Shown here in pieces: positions 1 to 13,299 of a DNA stretch of 64,000 nt. A program made the translations under genes and the position numbers. The DNA comes from CAVRUZ01 sp963724495. Lineage in GTDB: Bacteria > Actinomycetota > Actinomycetes > Propionibacteriales > DAIQRJ01. Below the pieces are notes generated by a model. It did no database searches. It was given only the letters and a program-made list of their open reading frames with translations, and was not told the origin of the DNA. Numbering within the stretch: position 1 is the stretch's first letter; each line of letters begins with the position of its first letter. The stretch lies in assembly GCA_963724495.1 (NCBI GenBank), contig CAVRUZ010000002.1:1488001-1552000 (forward strand). The letters run 5' to 3'.

Positions 1-237
1 AGGACGAGGTGACGCGACCGTGCGCCCTGGGCAGGTCGCCCGGAACTCGCGAACCTGTGCTCGGGTAGCGCTCGCACCGGTCTCCGGTGAGCTGACGCGG
101 GTCGGCCGCAGGTATCCGGACTCGTCGAGCCCCATCTCCAGGCCGGTGTCGATCAGGCAACAGGCGCCGCAACCGGAACAGCTACCGGAGTCCACGACCG
201 AGGCGACGTCGCGATCCAGCCCGACTGTTCCTGACAC
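1..237 (-). CDS. FrhB/FdhB-family iron-sulfur protein, N-terminal part only
   Basis: The gene runs off the left edge, leaving 79 codons of the N-terminus. It starts at a GTG (237) five bases after AGGAG. Residues ~19-27 read SCSGCGACC, followed by a conserved stretch ending in ESGYLRP and later a CPG motif. This Cys pattern is typical of the N-terminal domain of the coenzyme F420 hydrogenase/dehydrogenase beta-subunit family, which binds Fe-S clusters and often flavin and which also occurs as stand-alone reductases or beside polysaccharide clusters. The frame stays open to the edge. It lies downstream of mfd on the same strand, with a 75-base gap. The substrate cannot be told from this fragment. 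Confidence 0.78.
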   Translation of the reverse strand, partial: MSGTVGLDRDVASVVDSGSCSGCGACCLIDTGLEMGLDESGYLRPTRVSSPETGASATRAQVREFRATCPGRTVASPRP

Positions 238-312
238 ACCCACTCCTGTCGGCCGGCTCCAGCCGGCACCGGTCGAATCGTCCCATAGGTCCAGCTGCCG
301 GCGCGGCGGCCG

Positions 313-3978
<3,666 letters not shown>

Positions 3979-4190
3979 GCGGAACCTCTCTGGCAGGCAT
4001 GACTCATCTGGCGGGCAACTGCCTCGATGGGCATGCGACTCCTCGTCGTGCGCGGATCTCGAGCGGTCAGGTGTGTGCGAATCGCCAACGGAGCTTGGTC
4101 AACGGCAGCACGACCGCCCCCGATCCAGGTGGATGCGGGGGTGCGGCGGCGCCGTCCAAGGGACCGACGCGAAGGGCCAGCGTACCGGGA

Positions 4191-6467
4191 TCAGGCCCTG
4201 GCCAGGTACTCGGCGAGGTGCTGTCCGGTCAAGGTGCCCCCGTCTTCGGCCAGCGCTGCAGGTGTGCCCTGGAAGACGACCTGGCCGCCGTCGTGCCCCG
4301 CACCAGGACCGAGGTCGATGACGTGGTCGGCATGGGCGATCACGGCCAGGTGGTGCTCGATGACGATCACGCTGTTGCCCGCGTCGACCAGCTGGTCGAG
4401 CAGTCCCAGCAGCTGGTCGACGTCGGCCATGTGCAGTCCGGTCGTCGGTTCGTCGAGCACGTAGACCGCGGCATCGCCGGCCATGTGGATCGCCAGCTTC
4501 AGCCGCTGCCGCTCACCGCCGGACAACGTGTTCAACGGCTGGCCGAGGGACAGGTAGCCCAGGCCGACGTCGACGAGCCTGGTCAGGATCCGGCCGGACT
4601 GGCCAGCCGGGAACGACTCCTTCGCCTCCTCGACCGACAGCGCCAAGACCTCGGCGATGTTCCTGCCGTGCAGCTGGTACGTGAGCACTTCGGGGGTGAA
4701 CCGCTTGCCCTCGCACTCCTCGCACACACTCGCGACGCCCATCATGAAGGCGAGGTCTGAGTAGATGAGCCCGAGGCCGTTGCAGCGCTGGCACGCACCC
4801 TCGGAGTTCGCCGAGAAGAGTGCCGCCTTGACGTTGTTGGCCTTGGCGAAAGCCGTGCGGATCGAGTCCAGCAACCCCGTATAGGTGGCCGGGTTGGACC
4901 GGCGCGAGCCCCTGATCGCCGCCTGGTCGATGATCCGCACGTCGTCACGGCGTGGCAGGCAGCCGTGGATCAGCGAACTCTTGCCGGAGCCAGCGACACC
5001 CGTGATCGCGGTGATGACCCCGAGCGGCACCTCGACGCTGACGTCGCGCAGGTTGTGCAACCTGGCCTCGTTGATCGCGAGATGGCCGGTCGCCTTTCGC
5101 ACCGCCGGCCTCAGGCCGGGCCGTCGGTCGAGGTGGTCTCCGGTCAGCGTTCCCGACCGCCGCAGCCCGGCCACGTCGCCCTCGTAGGTGAGGTTGCCTC
5201 CGGATGCACCGGCCCTCGGGCCGAGATCGACAACGTGATCTGCGATCCCGATGACCTCGGGCTTGTGCTCCACGACCAGGACCGTGTTGCCCTTGTCGCG
5301 CAGCAGTTGCAGGAGCGTGTTCATCCGGCGGATGTCGTGCGGATGCAGGCCGATGGATGGCTCGTCGAACACGTACGTGATGTCGGAGAGGCTCGATCCA
5401 AGATGGCGGACCATCTTCACCCGTTGGGCCTCACCGCCAGAAAGCGTGCCTGACTCCCGATCGAGGCTGAGGTACCCGAGACCGATCTCCACCAACGACG
5501 TCAGCGTGTCCGCGAGGCCCGTGACCAAGGGAGCTACCGCCGGAGCGTCCATCGCTTCGACGATCGTGACGAGGTCGGAGATCTGCATGCCGGCGAGCTC
5601 GGCGATGTTGTGCCCGTCGACAAGGCAGCTGCGAGCCACCTCGTTGAGCCGGGTCCCCGAGCAGGTCGAGCAGGGCCCGTAGGTGACGGCGCGTTCGAGG
5701 AACGCCTTGGTCTCGCCGCGAGCCTTCTCTCGGTCCTTGGCGATGATCGTCCGATTGACCTTCGTCACCAGACCCTCGAAGTTCGCCGTCCAGGCGCCGT
5801 AGTCGACCTTCACGGCCTCGGTGTGCAGCAGTGCCTTCCACTCGTCGTCGCTGTAGTCCGACAGCTTCCGGTCGGGGTCGAACATCGGGTTCTTGGTGAA
5901 CATCTGCCCGTACCACGCCTCGACGCCGAAGCCGGGAACCGTGATCGCCCCTTCGTTCAACGACTTCGACCTGTCCACCAGCTGGTCGAGATCGAGGTCG
6001 CCACGCCACCCGAGGCCCTCGCAGTCAGGACACATGCCTTCGGGGTTGTTGAAGCTGAACCGTGACGAGGGACCGATGTGGGGAACGCCGATCCGGCTGA
6101 AGATGATCCGCAGCATCGTGTAGGCGTCGGTCGCGGTCCCGACGGTCGAGCGTGAGTTCGCACCCATCCGCTCCTGGTCGATGACGATCGCGGCACTGAG
6201 GTTGCGCAGGGCATCCACGTCCGGGCGGCTCTGCGCGGGCAGGAAGCCCTGGACGAATGCCGTGTAGGTCTCGTTGATCAGTCGCTGTGACTCTGCGGCG
6301 ATCGTCCCGAAGACCAACGAAGACTTACCCGACCCCGAAACACCGGTGAACACCGTGAGCCGGCGCTTGGGAATGTCGACGTCGACGTTCTTGAGATTGT
6401 TCTCGCGGGCGCCGCGCACCTCGATGTGGTCGTGCGTGTCGGCCGGCCGGAGAGTGGCTGAACTCAT
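4191..6467 (-). CDS. UvrA-like ABC ATPase (short UvrA paralogue)
   Basis: About 758 residues with two ABC ATPase modules. Walker A GVSGSGKSS lies near residue 46 with signature LSGGEAQR near 344; the second Walker A GVAGSGKSS is near 494 with signature LSGGERQR near 650. Zinc-type Cys pairs are visible (CPDCEG, CSTCSG, CQRCNG, CEECEG). It is about 200 residues shorter than canonical UvrA (about 950), as in the UvrA-like branch that lacks the UvrB-binding insertion and is often tied to drug or DNA-adduct tolerance. I chose the ATG at 6467, which begins the recognisable N-terminus; in-frame alternatives are an ATG at 6482 and a TTG at 6491. It is divergent from the beta-helix lipoprotein and lies upstream of mfd on the same strand. 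Confidence 0.92.
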   Translation of the reverse strand: MSSATLRPADTHDHIEVRGARENNLKNVDVDIPKRRLTVFTGVSGSGKSSLVFGTIAAESQRLINETYTAFVQGFLPAQSRPDVDALRNLSAAIVIDQERMGANSRSTVGTATDAYTMLRIIFSRIGVPHIGPSSRFSFNNPEGMCPDCEGLGWRGDLDLDQLVDRSKSLNEGAITVPGFGVEAWYGQMFTKNPMFDPDRKLSDYSDDEWKALLHTEAVKVDYGAWTANFEGLVTKVNRTIIAKDREKARGETKAFLERAVTYGPCSTCSGTRLNEVARSCLVDGHNIAELAGMQISDLVTIVEAMDAPAVAPLVTGLADTLTSLVEIGLGYLSLDRESGTLSGGEAQRVKMVRHLGSSLSDITYVFDEPSIGLHPHDIRRMNTLLQLLRDKGNTVLVVEHKPEVIGIADHVVDLGPRAGASGGNLTYEGDVAGLRRSGTLTGDHLDRRPGLRPAVRKATGHLAINEARLHNLRDVSVEVPLGVITAITGVAGSGKSSLIHGCLPRRDDVRIIDQAAIRGSRRSNPATYTGLLDSIRTAFAKANNVKAALFSANSEGACQRCNGLGLIYSDLAFMMGVASVCEECEGKRFTPEVLTYQLHGRNIAEVLALSVEEAKESFPAGQSGRILTRLVDVGLGYLSLGQPLNTLSGGERQRLKLAIHMAGDAAVYVLDEPTTGLHMADVDQLLGLLDQLVDAGNSVIVIEHHLAVIAHADHVIDLGPGAGHDGGQVVFQGTPAALAEDGGTLTGQHLAEYLARA

Positions 6468-6605
6468 CACCTGCGGAGGCATCCTGTCCAACTGTGAGCC
6501 TGGCGCCGCGATCCCTTGGGGGTGCGCGCAGGCGGCAGCGCGGTGTGGACGGTTCCAGTTGTCGGCACGGGTTCGGCAGGTTAGCAGGGTTGGTACCGTG
6601 CCTGC

Positions 6606-8496
6606 ATGCGTCTCGTGCCGGAGTCTGGCAGGCCAGCCTGGCAGCTGCGGGGAACCGCGGCCCTTTCCCTTGTGCTGTTGGGGATCGTCGCATGTAGCGG
6701 CGATCCTCGAGCCAGCGACTCGACGTCAACGCCAAAGCCCACATCGAGTGCTGCGGCCACCGCGTCGGCACCGGTCGCTACGGACCCACCACCATCGCCC
6801 AGCCCCCTCTCGGTTGCCGACGCGGGTGCTGGGTCGCCCGGGTCAGCGCGCTACCCCGTACCGACAGACGCACTGTTCGTTGCCCCTGACGGGTCCGATA
6901 GCGCATCGGGTACGCGTGCGGACCCGTTCGCGACTGTCACTCGCGCGGTATGCGGCGGCACCGGTGAACGGCACGGTGGTCGTGCGTGCGGGCAGCTACC
7001 ACGAGGGCTTCGTCCTGCCGGCCGGCAAGCGGCTGACTGTCCAGAACGCTCCGTCGGAGGAAGTCTGGTTCGACGGCAGCCGGGTGCTGACCGGATGGCG
7101 AGGGGAGGGCGCGACCTGGTTCGTCGAGAACTGGACGGTCCGGTTCGATCACAGTCCGACCTATACGCGCGGCGCTCCCGACAACACTCAGAAGGGATTC
7201 GCCTTTCTCGACCCTGGCCATCCCATGGCCGCTCATCCCGACCAAGTCTTCGTCGATGGGCGGGCGCTCAGGCAGGTGGGCGCCGTGAGCCAGGTGATAT
7301 CCGGGACGTTCTTCGTCGACGAGGTGGCCCATCGCCTCTACCTGGGCAGCGATCCCGCCGGTCACGAGGTTCGGGCCAGTGACCTGAACCGTGGTGCGCT
7401 GGTGAAGGGAGCCGGTGCCACGTTGCGTGGGATCTCGTTCCGCCGGTTCGCGCCATCGGTCCCTGATGCCGGCGCAGTCCGCATCGAAGCAGGCTCCGTC
7501 GCGCTCGAGCGGATGGCCGTTGAGGACTCGGCGACGATCGGCATTGCCGTCAGCGGACCCGGAGCGACTCTTCGACAGGTGAGCAGTCGACGTTCCGGAA
7601 TGCTCGGTATCGGCGGGAACCGTGCCGACGGCCTCGTGGTCGAAGCGGTCGATGTCGAGGACAACAACACCGAGCGCTTCAATCAGGTGCCAGTGGCCGG
7701 CGGAATGAAGTTCACCAAGACCCGCGGAATCGTCGTCCGCAGCAGCAGGATCGCCGACAACTTCGGGACCGCCCTTTGGATCGACGAGTCGTGCTTCGAC
7801 GTTCGAGTGATCGGCTCGGACATGCTGGACAACCACCGACACGGACTGGTGCTCGAACTGTCAGCCAAGGCCACGGTCGTCGACAACCTGATCCGCGACA
7901 ACGGCAGGACGGGCGTACTGGTCAGCGGTACGAGTGATGTGGCCATCTGGAACAACACCCTGGTCGGCAACGGTTCCGGCTTCCTGGTGATCCAGGACAG
8001 GCGACGTGCGAGCGATCTCGACATACCCGGACACGACTCGCGCCGCCAACTGCCGGATCCGACGGTCACCTGGCTCACCGGCCCGGTGGGCATCATGGCC
8101 AATGTCGTGGTCGGAAAGTCAGGTGCCGAAGCCCCCTTGCTCTCCGTCACGGACACATCGGGCGGGCGCTCCGCTCACGACATGCACGTCACGGCGAACG
8201 CGAACCTCTATCACGCTGAGGTGGACGGTGAACCTGACCCGGCCTTCGCCTGGAGCATGACTCCGGGCCGAACGTCTGACTTCGCGACCCTGTCCGACTT
8301 CCGGCAGTCCTCGGGCCAGGACGCCAACTCCGTTTGGACCATCGGTTCCGCGTCCGACCCGCTGCACCCCGACGGGACACTGACGGTCGCCGGCCGTCGT
8401 GCCATCGCGCGGATGCCCGAACGTCTCCCGCCTGCCGATGTCGCCGCCGCGCTCGATCCGGCGGCTGGGACGAGCCACGTCGGCGTCCTGCGCTGA
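6606..8496 (+). CDS. Exported lipoprotein with right-handed beta-helix repeats (one frameshift)
   Basis: The N-terminus has a hydrophobic signal ending in a lipobox-like IVACSG (Cys ~31), then a Ser/Thr/Pro-rich linker, then a surface-glycan type start (LFVAPDGSDSASGT...DPFATV). The rest is a parallel beta-helix with repeated 'V.DN.I..N' rungs, the fold of pectate-lyase-like and carbohydrate-modifying proteins. The reading frame changes near 6950: residues ending in TRAV join AAAPVNGTVVV in the next frame, as if one base had been inserted. Downstream the frame is clean to the stop. It converges on the acyltransferase at the end of the EPS island. Role inferred: polysaccharide binding, lysis or epimerisation; no catalytic residues assigned. 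Confidence 0.8.
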
Positions 8497-8538
8497 CCCT
8501 GTGGCGGCGCCCCGGACCGTCGGTGCAGGCAGGGCAGC

Positions 8539-9612
8539 TCAGGAGCGCTGATCTGCCAAAGACACACGTCTGTCCCGTCGCTTGAGCTGAAGGGCTGGTC
8601 GCTCGACCAGGAACCAGCTGGCGGCCGCGAAGGGCACGACGCAGACAAGGGACAACAAGGCGAAGGCAGGGACCGGCAAGACGTCGGCACCGAGGAGCAC
8701 CAGGGTCTGCTGGACCGGAAAGGCGTAGATGTAGAGGCCGTACGAAATGTCGCGATCGCGCAACCACCACCGCGGTGCCGACAGGGCGATGCCGACCCGG
8801 ATCACGAGATATGCAAGGGCAGGAGCCCCCAGCACCGAGTAGGTCGGCAGAAGTGTGGATGCTGCCAGCACCACGGACGCCACGACGGTCATCAGCAAGC
8901 TTCGTGGAATCTTGGATCCGTAGAGGTGCAGGAGGACGCCCAGTCCGAACATGAAGCCCAGCCGACTGCCCGTGTGGACCCAGTAGTTGTGCGGGATGAC
9001 GTTGAAGGTGTCGGCTGCATGGACAGCCCAGAGTCCGAGAGTCGCCACGAGCATCAGCAGACGACGCTTCAGCAGGCCGACAAGACCGAGGACAGCGAGC
9101 ACGAGATACGCGAGGAGCTCCCAGGAAAGCGTCCACAGCGATCCGTTCCAGTACCCGTCGAAGTGGGTACCCGACGGTGTTCCGGCGACCGACCACTGCT
9201 GCATCCTGGTCGTGAGGTTGGCAAGGACGTAACGCCAGGCGGTGTCAGGCCCCTGCACCAGACCGGAGAAGTCCCCGTGCCGTATCAACAGGGCAAGCGG
9301 AGCGAAGCCGACGGCCACCACCACGAGACACACCCAGAACCCAGGCATGATCCGAAGCGCACGGTTGCGAAGGAATCTCAGAATGCCTGGCCGGTGCAGG
9401 TAGCTGCCGGCCAGTAGCAGCCCACTGATGACGAAGAAGCCATCAACGCCGAATGACCCGTAGAAGATGCCGCCGTTCGGATAGGGAACGGATTTTCCGG
9501 TCAGCCGAAACGAGTGCCACACGAGGACGCTTGCGGCCAGTGCAAGCCGAACGGTATTCAGCCCGTTGCGACGGGGATCGACCTGCATTCCGACCATGGC
9601 CGAGGTGTCCAA
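8539..9612 (-). CDS. Membrane acyltransferase (acyltransferase-3/OafA family)
   Basis: A multi-span membrane protein of about 357 residues. The N-terminus carries the family hallmark: LNTVRLALAASVLVWHS with the conserved helix-1 His, followed by GVDGFFVISG. This family O-acylates (often O-acetylates) sugars of exported polysaccharides at the membrane. The start is taken at TTG 9612 because AAGGA lies five bases upstream; ATG 9597 is the alternative and has no good ribosome site. It is the last minus-strand gene of the EPS island, 40 bases after the tyrosine-phosphatase gene, so co-transcription is likely. The acceptor and the acyl group are unknown. Confidence 0.88.
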   Translation of the reverse strand: MDTSAMVGMQVDPRRNGLNTVRLALAASVLVWHSFRLTGKSVPYPNGGIFYGSFGVDGFFVISGLLLAGSYLHRPGILRFLRNRALRIMPGFWVCLVVVAVGFAPLALLIRHGDFSGLVQGPDTAWRYVLANLTTRMQQWSVAGTPSGTHFDGYWNGSLWTLSWELLAYLVLAVLGLVGLLKRRLLMLVATLGLWAVHAADTFNVIPHNYWVHTGSRLGFMFGLGVLLHLYGSKIPRSLLMTVVASVVLAASTLLPTYSVLGAPALAYLVIRVGIALSAPRWWLRDRDISYGLYIYAFPVQQTLVLLGADVLPVPAFALLSLVCVVPFAAASWFLVERPALQLKRRDRRVSLADQRS

Positions 9613-9652
9613 TGCATTCCTTACCCCGGCCAGGTGGCGACCTGCCCGCTTG

Positions 9653-10297
9653 TCACGAGGCTTCCTGCACCGTCCGGGGGAAGTCGGTCGCTCCGCAGGC
9701 CCGAAGGAACGGCGCGATGACATCGACGGCACCGACTAGCTGTGCGTAGCACGCACGGTAGTACTTTCCTGAACGCCCGAAGGGATCCTCGAGATCGTCG
9801 GCAGCCGGATCGCTGGGTGCCCGCCGCGACTTGGCCAGTTTCTGGATCTGGTCAGTCAGCCGGCGGCCCCGATCCAGAGACTCGGCATCGGCGCCCTGGT
9901 CCACCATCTGGGCGAGACGAGCGAATTCGAGGATGGTGAAGGTGCGACGCACGGCGGCCGGATCGAGCGTCACGACAGCTGATCGGTGACGGCGGGTCGC
10001 GGTGAGAATGAGGGCGGCATCGCGAACCATGTCCGCCGACAGTTGGCGCGACCGGAAGTCGTCGGTCCGAACGCCGGGCGCCGCGACCAGCGCCGCCATG
10101 GGGCCCGCCATTTCCGCGCCGTCGACTGCCTGGATACCTGCGCTGGAGACGCCGATGCGTGCGGCCCCCGCGAGCCGATGGGTCAGCAATAGCTCAGCCG
10201 CGGGCGATCGTGCAAGGTTGCCCGTACACACGAAGAGGACCCGATACGGCCGCCGCACGAGTTCGTCTTCTCGTCGGCCCGCGGCGCGCTGGTCCAT
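9653..10297 (-). CDS. Low-molecular-weight protein-tyrosine phosphatase (Wzb-like)
   Basis: 214 residues. The catalytic P-loop CTGNLARS (C-x5-R-S) lies at about residues 24-31. The expected general-acid Asp region near the C-terminus is not in the textbook DPY form: the sequence there reads DLEDPFGR, with DPF in its place, which is common in actinobacterial members. It sits directly downstream of the Wzc-like kinase, the standard pairing in which the phosphatase resets tyrosine phosphorylation on the kinase tail to control EPS chain length. Starts at ATG 10297. Homologue families include Wzb, CpsB-unrelated LMW-PTP and arsenate-reductase-like proteins; context favours Wzb. Confidence 0.9.
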   Translation of the reverse strand: MDQRAAGRREDELVRRPYRVLFVCTGNLARSPAAELLLTHRLAGAARIGVSSAGIQAVDGAEMAGPMAALVAAPGVRTDDFRSRQLSADMVRDAALILTATRRHRSAVVTLDPAAVRRTFTILEFARLAQMVDQGADAESLDRGRRLTDQIQKLAKSRRAPSDPAADDLEDPFGRSGKYYRACYAQLVGAVDVIAPFLRACGATDFPRTVQEAS

Positions 10298-10324
10298 GTG
10301 CTCTCCCTATGGTCGGCCTGACCA

Positions 10325-11778
10325 TTATCCACGGGTAGAGCTTACTTTGGCCGCCTCTGACCGTTTTGGGCGTCGACCCGCATGACGAGTGGCGGACGTT
10401 CGGCGGCTGCTCTTGTGCTCGATGTCCTCCGACCCGGACGAGTAGCCGTAGTAGTTGGACTGCTTGACCGGCACCCGGTTGAGCACCACCCCATGCAAGG
10501 TGGCGCCGGCCTGCTCGATGAGCCTAATGGCGGACGACAGATGGCTGCGGTGTACGCGTTGGACATTCGCGACGAGCAGTGCACCCATGATCCGCTTGGC
10601 CAGAACGGCAGCGTCGGTGACGGGCAGCATCGGTGGCGCATCGAACAGCAGGACCTCGTACCTGCTCCGTCACCTCCTGCAGGAAGTGCTCCATCGCCTC
10701 CGAGGCGAGCAGTTCACTCGGGTTGGGCGGGGTGCCTCCGGCTGTCACGATGTCGAATTCGGGACCGCCTCCAGACCATGGCTGGAGTACGTCGTCCAGC
10801 GTTGCGCGCCCGGTCAAGACCGTTGTCAGGCCGACCGCCCCTTCGAGACCGAACTCCGCGGCGACTGCGGGCCGCCGCAGATCGGCATCGACCAGCAGGA
10901 CTCTCCGCCCTGCCTCGGCGAATGCAACCGCGAGATTGGCGGCAAGGGTCGACTTCCCGGCCCTCGGCAGTGCAGACGTGATCGTCAGAGCCAACTTGCG
11001 GCCGTCGACTGCGAGGAAGTCGATGTTGGTCCTGAGCCGCCGGAAGGACTCGGCCGTCATGCTGGTGGGGTGGTCGCGTACCACGAGCCGGTTGATGACG
11101 AACGCCTTGTCGTCCGGCAACTCCCCCAGTACCGGTGCAGTGGTCAGGGCCTCGATGTCCGCGGGCTTGCGGACCCGGGTGTCGAGCAACTCGCGCAGGA
11201 CGGCGCAGCCGAATCCGAGGAACCCGCCGAGCATCAAGCCGATCCCGACGTTCCGCTTCTTCTTCGGGCTGAACGGAGACACCGGCACGGTGGCCTCTCC
11301 CACCGTGGAGACCCTGACTGTTGACCTCCCCTGCGCGTCCTTCGGGGAGAGGTCACTCACCTTCTCCCCGAGCTCGTCGGCGACCGCGTTTGCCAGGTCG
11401 GCACTGGCCTGCGGTGACGGACTAGTGACCGTGATGACGACGATCACCGTGTCCGGCTTCGACGTGGCGCTGATCTGTCCCGCCAGCTGCTTGGCGCTCA
11501 CGCTCAGATTGAGCTCGTCGATGACCGGTTCCAGCACCGCCGGTAGCGTCGCGAGTTCGGCGAAGGACTGGACCTGGTTCTGCGTGTAGTTGGATCCCTG
11601 GAACAGGTCCGCGGCTGTGGAGCCGTAGGGCAGGGAGAAGTAGACGCTCGCCGACGCGCGGTACATGGGAGTCGCGAGGATGGACAGAATGCCGGTCACG
11701 CCGACTCCGAGCATCATGCACATGCACGATCAGCAGCCACCGCTTGCGGAGGATGTTCGCGTAGTCGCCCAGTTTCAC
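10325..11778 (-). CDS. Wzc-like chain-length determinant / tyrosine autokinase (two frameshifts)
   Basis: Begins KLGDYANILRKRW, the Wzz-type start. TM1 and an extracellular loop follow, then TM2 (VGIGLMLGGFLGFG) and a BY-kinase domain with Walker A near ALPRAGKST, VDADLRRP (Walker A') and LLFDAPP (Walker B). The tail contains a Tyr pair (NYYGYSS) suitable for autophosphorylation. The protein is spread over three frames. The first change is near 11720 (LLIV joins MCMMLGV) and the second near 10660 (TEQ joins YEVLLFDAPP); each looks like one extra base. The ATG at 11778 overlaps the stop of the polymerase gene (ATGA). It controls polymer length with Wzy and is the substrate of the adjacent phosphatase. 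Confidence 0.9.
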
Positions 11779-13226
11779 GCGCCGCTGCCCTCCAGGCTGG
11801 ATGCCGACGCGCGGCCCGGGACCACGGCGTCTCCGTCACTCGATGATGGGTGCATGGGTTCAGCAACAGGGTTCGGGCCGCTCAACACTCGGAGTCTAGG
11901 CGGTGGAAACCCGTCATCGCCGTACCTGTGCCGACGTCGTGGGCCGGCAGCGCTGGAGTCTCCGCCCAGGTCTTTGAGGACTGGGGCGAAGAGCGCCATG
12001 CCGACGATCATCCAGATCACAGCCGCGTACTGGGTGATGAGAGCCACCGTGGCCAGCGCGGGGATCTGAGCGACGAGGGCAACCGTCGGAGCTGAAGCAC
12101 GACGGGTCACGACGCACACGATCGCGGCCAGCAACAGGCCGGAGGTCACCACCAGCGGGAGCCAGCCGTAACTGAGGCCGTGCAGGATGAGGGTGCTGTC
12201 GATCGAGCGGAAGTCGCGCATGTACAACGTGCCGTCGGGTGCTCGATACGCCGCTGGGGAGATGCCCAGCGGCGCCATGTCCGGGATGAGTGAGAGCAGG
12301 TTGCCCCGGTAGGCGGCACTCCCGGCCGCCTCGCTGCCCGCCGCGTCGAATACGGCGGTCACGTACGGGAGCGCAATGAACGCCACCCCGAAGAGAAGGA
12401 CCGTGAACAGCGCTCGGAGCCTGGCCGAGAGCCCGGACCGCTGGAAGACGATGGTCAGCACCAGTCCGGTGACAGCGCACAGCATTGCTGCGCGGCTGAA
12501 ACTCACGAGTGTCCCCGCCATCAGCAGGAGGACGATCACCGACTTGGCCCTCGCGGTCAGGTCGGTGGCCAGGACGAGCGGAAGTGCCGCCGCAAGACTG
12601 GCACCCAGCGCGATCGAGTGGCCAAACGCGCCCTCCGCCCGCACGATGTCGCCGCGGGCCTGCAGGCTCCCCCAGGTCCCGTACAAGGAGTTCCCACGCG
12701 TAAGGAGGACGAAGATGTTGTAACCGGTTATGAACTCCACCACGGCCAGGGCGGCCGCGATCGCGAAGACGACGCCGATCGCCTTCATGAGCCAGTTCAG
12801 CCCTAGACGTTGGGCGAGCAGTCGGCCCATTGCCAACGGTGGAAGCCACTGCAGGAACACGTCAAGCAACGCCGGTCTGGATGCACCGCCCAGCACGACG
12901 GTGGCAAGGGACAGCACGAGCATCAGCAGCATCACCATGTCGGCCTTGCCCAAGCGCACGCCCTGCGTGGGAAAGAGCGCGATGCCCACGAACACGGCGA
13001 TGATGACGCTCGGTGCCAGGTAGACCCTGAAGGTCACACCCATCCAGATCGGAACGAACACCAGGCCGACGAGCCAGATGACCGCGAGCATCTTCGGGTG
13101 ATCACGCAGGAGGATGACGCCGATGGCGCCGAGGACGAGCGCCAGCAGCATCAACGCCAGCTGGTCGGCGGCCGGGCCGGTCACGGCCAGCGCCAGATAC
13201 CGCTCAGGAGTCAGTTGCTCGTTCAC
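11775..13226 (-). CDS. Wzy/O-antigen-ligase-like EPS polymerase
   Basis: 483 residues with about eleven hydrophobic segments and a long periplasm-facing loop between late helices, the Wzy/WaaL architecture. A conserved-looking polar stretch (RAEGAFGHSIALG) precedes a run of helices, as in O-antigen ligase family proteins. The last ~65 residues are low-complexity, basic and Ser/Pro-rich, probably cytoplasmic and disordered. The stop overlaps the ATG of the kinase gene by four bases. With flippase, kinase and phosphatase alongside, polymerase is the likeliest role. A WaaL-type ligase is less likely because there is no LPS core in this lineage. Confidence 0.85.
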   Translation of the reverse strand: MNEQLTPERYLALAVTGPAADQLALMLLALVLGAIGVILLRDHPKMLAVIWLVGLVFVPIWMGVTFRVYLAPSVIIAVFVGIALFPTQGVRLGKADMVMLLMLVLSLATVVLGGASRPALLDVFLQWLPPLAMGRLLAQRLGLNWLMKAIGVVFAIAAALAVVEFITGYNIFVLLTRGNSLYGTWGSLQARGDIVRAEGAFGHSIALGASLAAALPLVLATDLTARAKSVIVLLLMAGTLVSFSRAAMLCAVTGLVLTIVFQRSGLSARLRALFTVLLFGVAFIALPYVTAVFDAAGSEAAGSAAYRGNLLSLIPDMAPLGISPAAYRAPDGTLYMRDFRSIDSTLILHGLSYGWLPLVVTSGLLLAAIVCVVTRRASAPTVALVAQIPALATVALITQYAAVIWMIVGMALFAPVLKDLGGDSSAAGPRRRHRYGDDGFPPPRLRVLSGPNPVAEPMHPSSSDGDAVVPGRASASSLEGSGA

Positions 13227-13299
13227 GGTGGATCACCTTGACAGCTCAGATCACCCGTGACGGCCACATCGTTCGCACTGCCCAGGGTCCACGAGGTCG

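Noticed and set aside
6274..6605. Longer start for the beta-helix gene at 6274
   Set aside because: It is in the wrong frame for the lipoprotein signal and overlaps the UvrA-like gene; the ATG at 6606 gives a proper lipobox.
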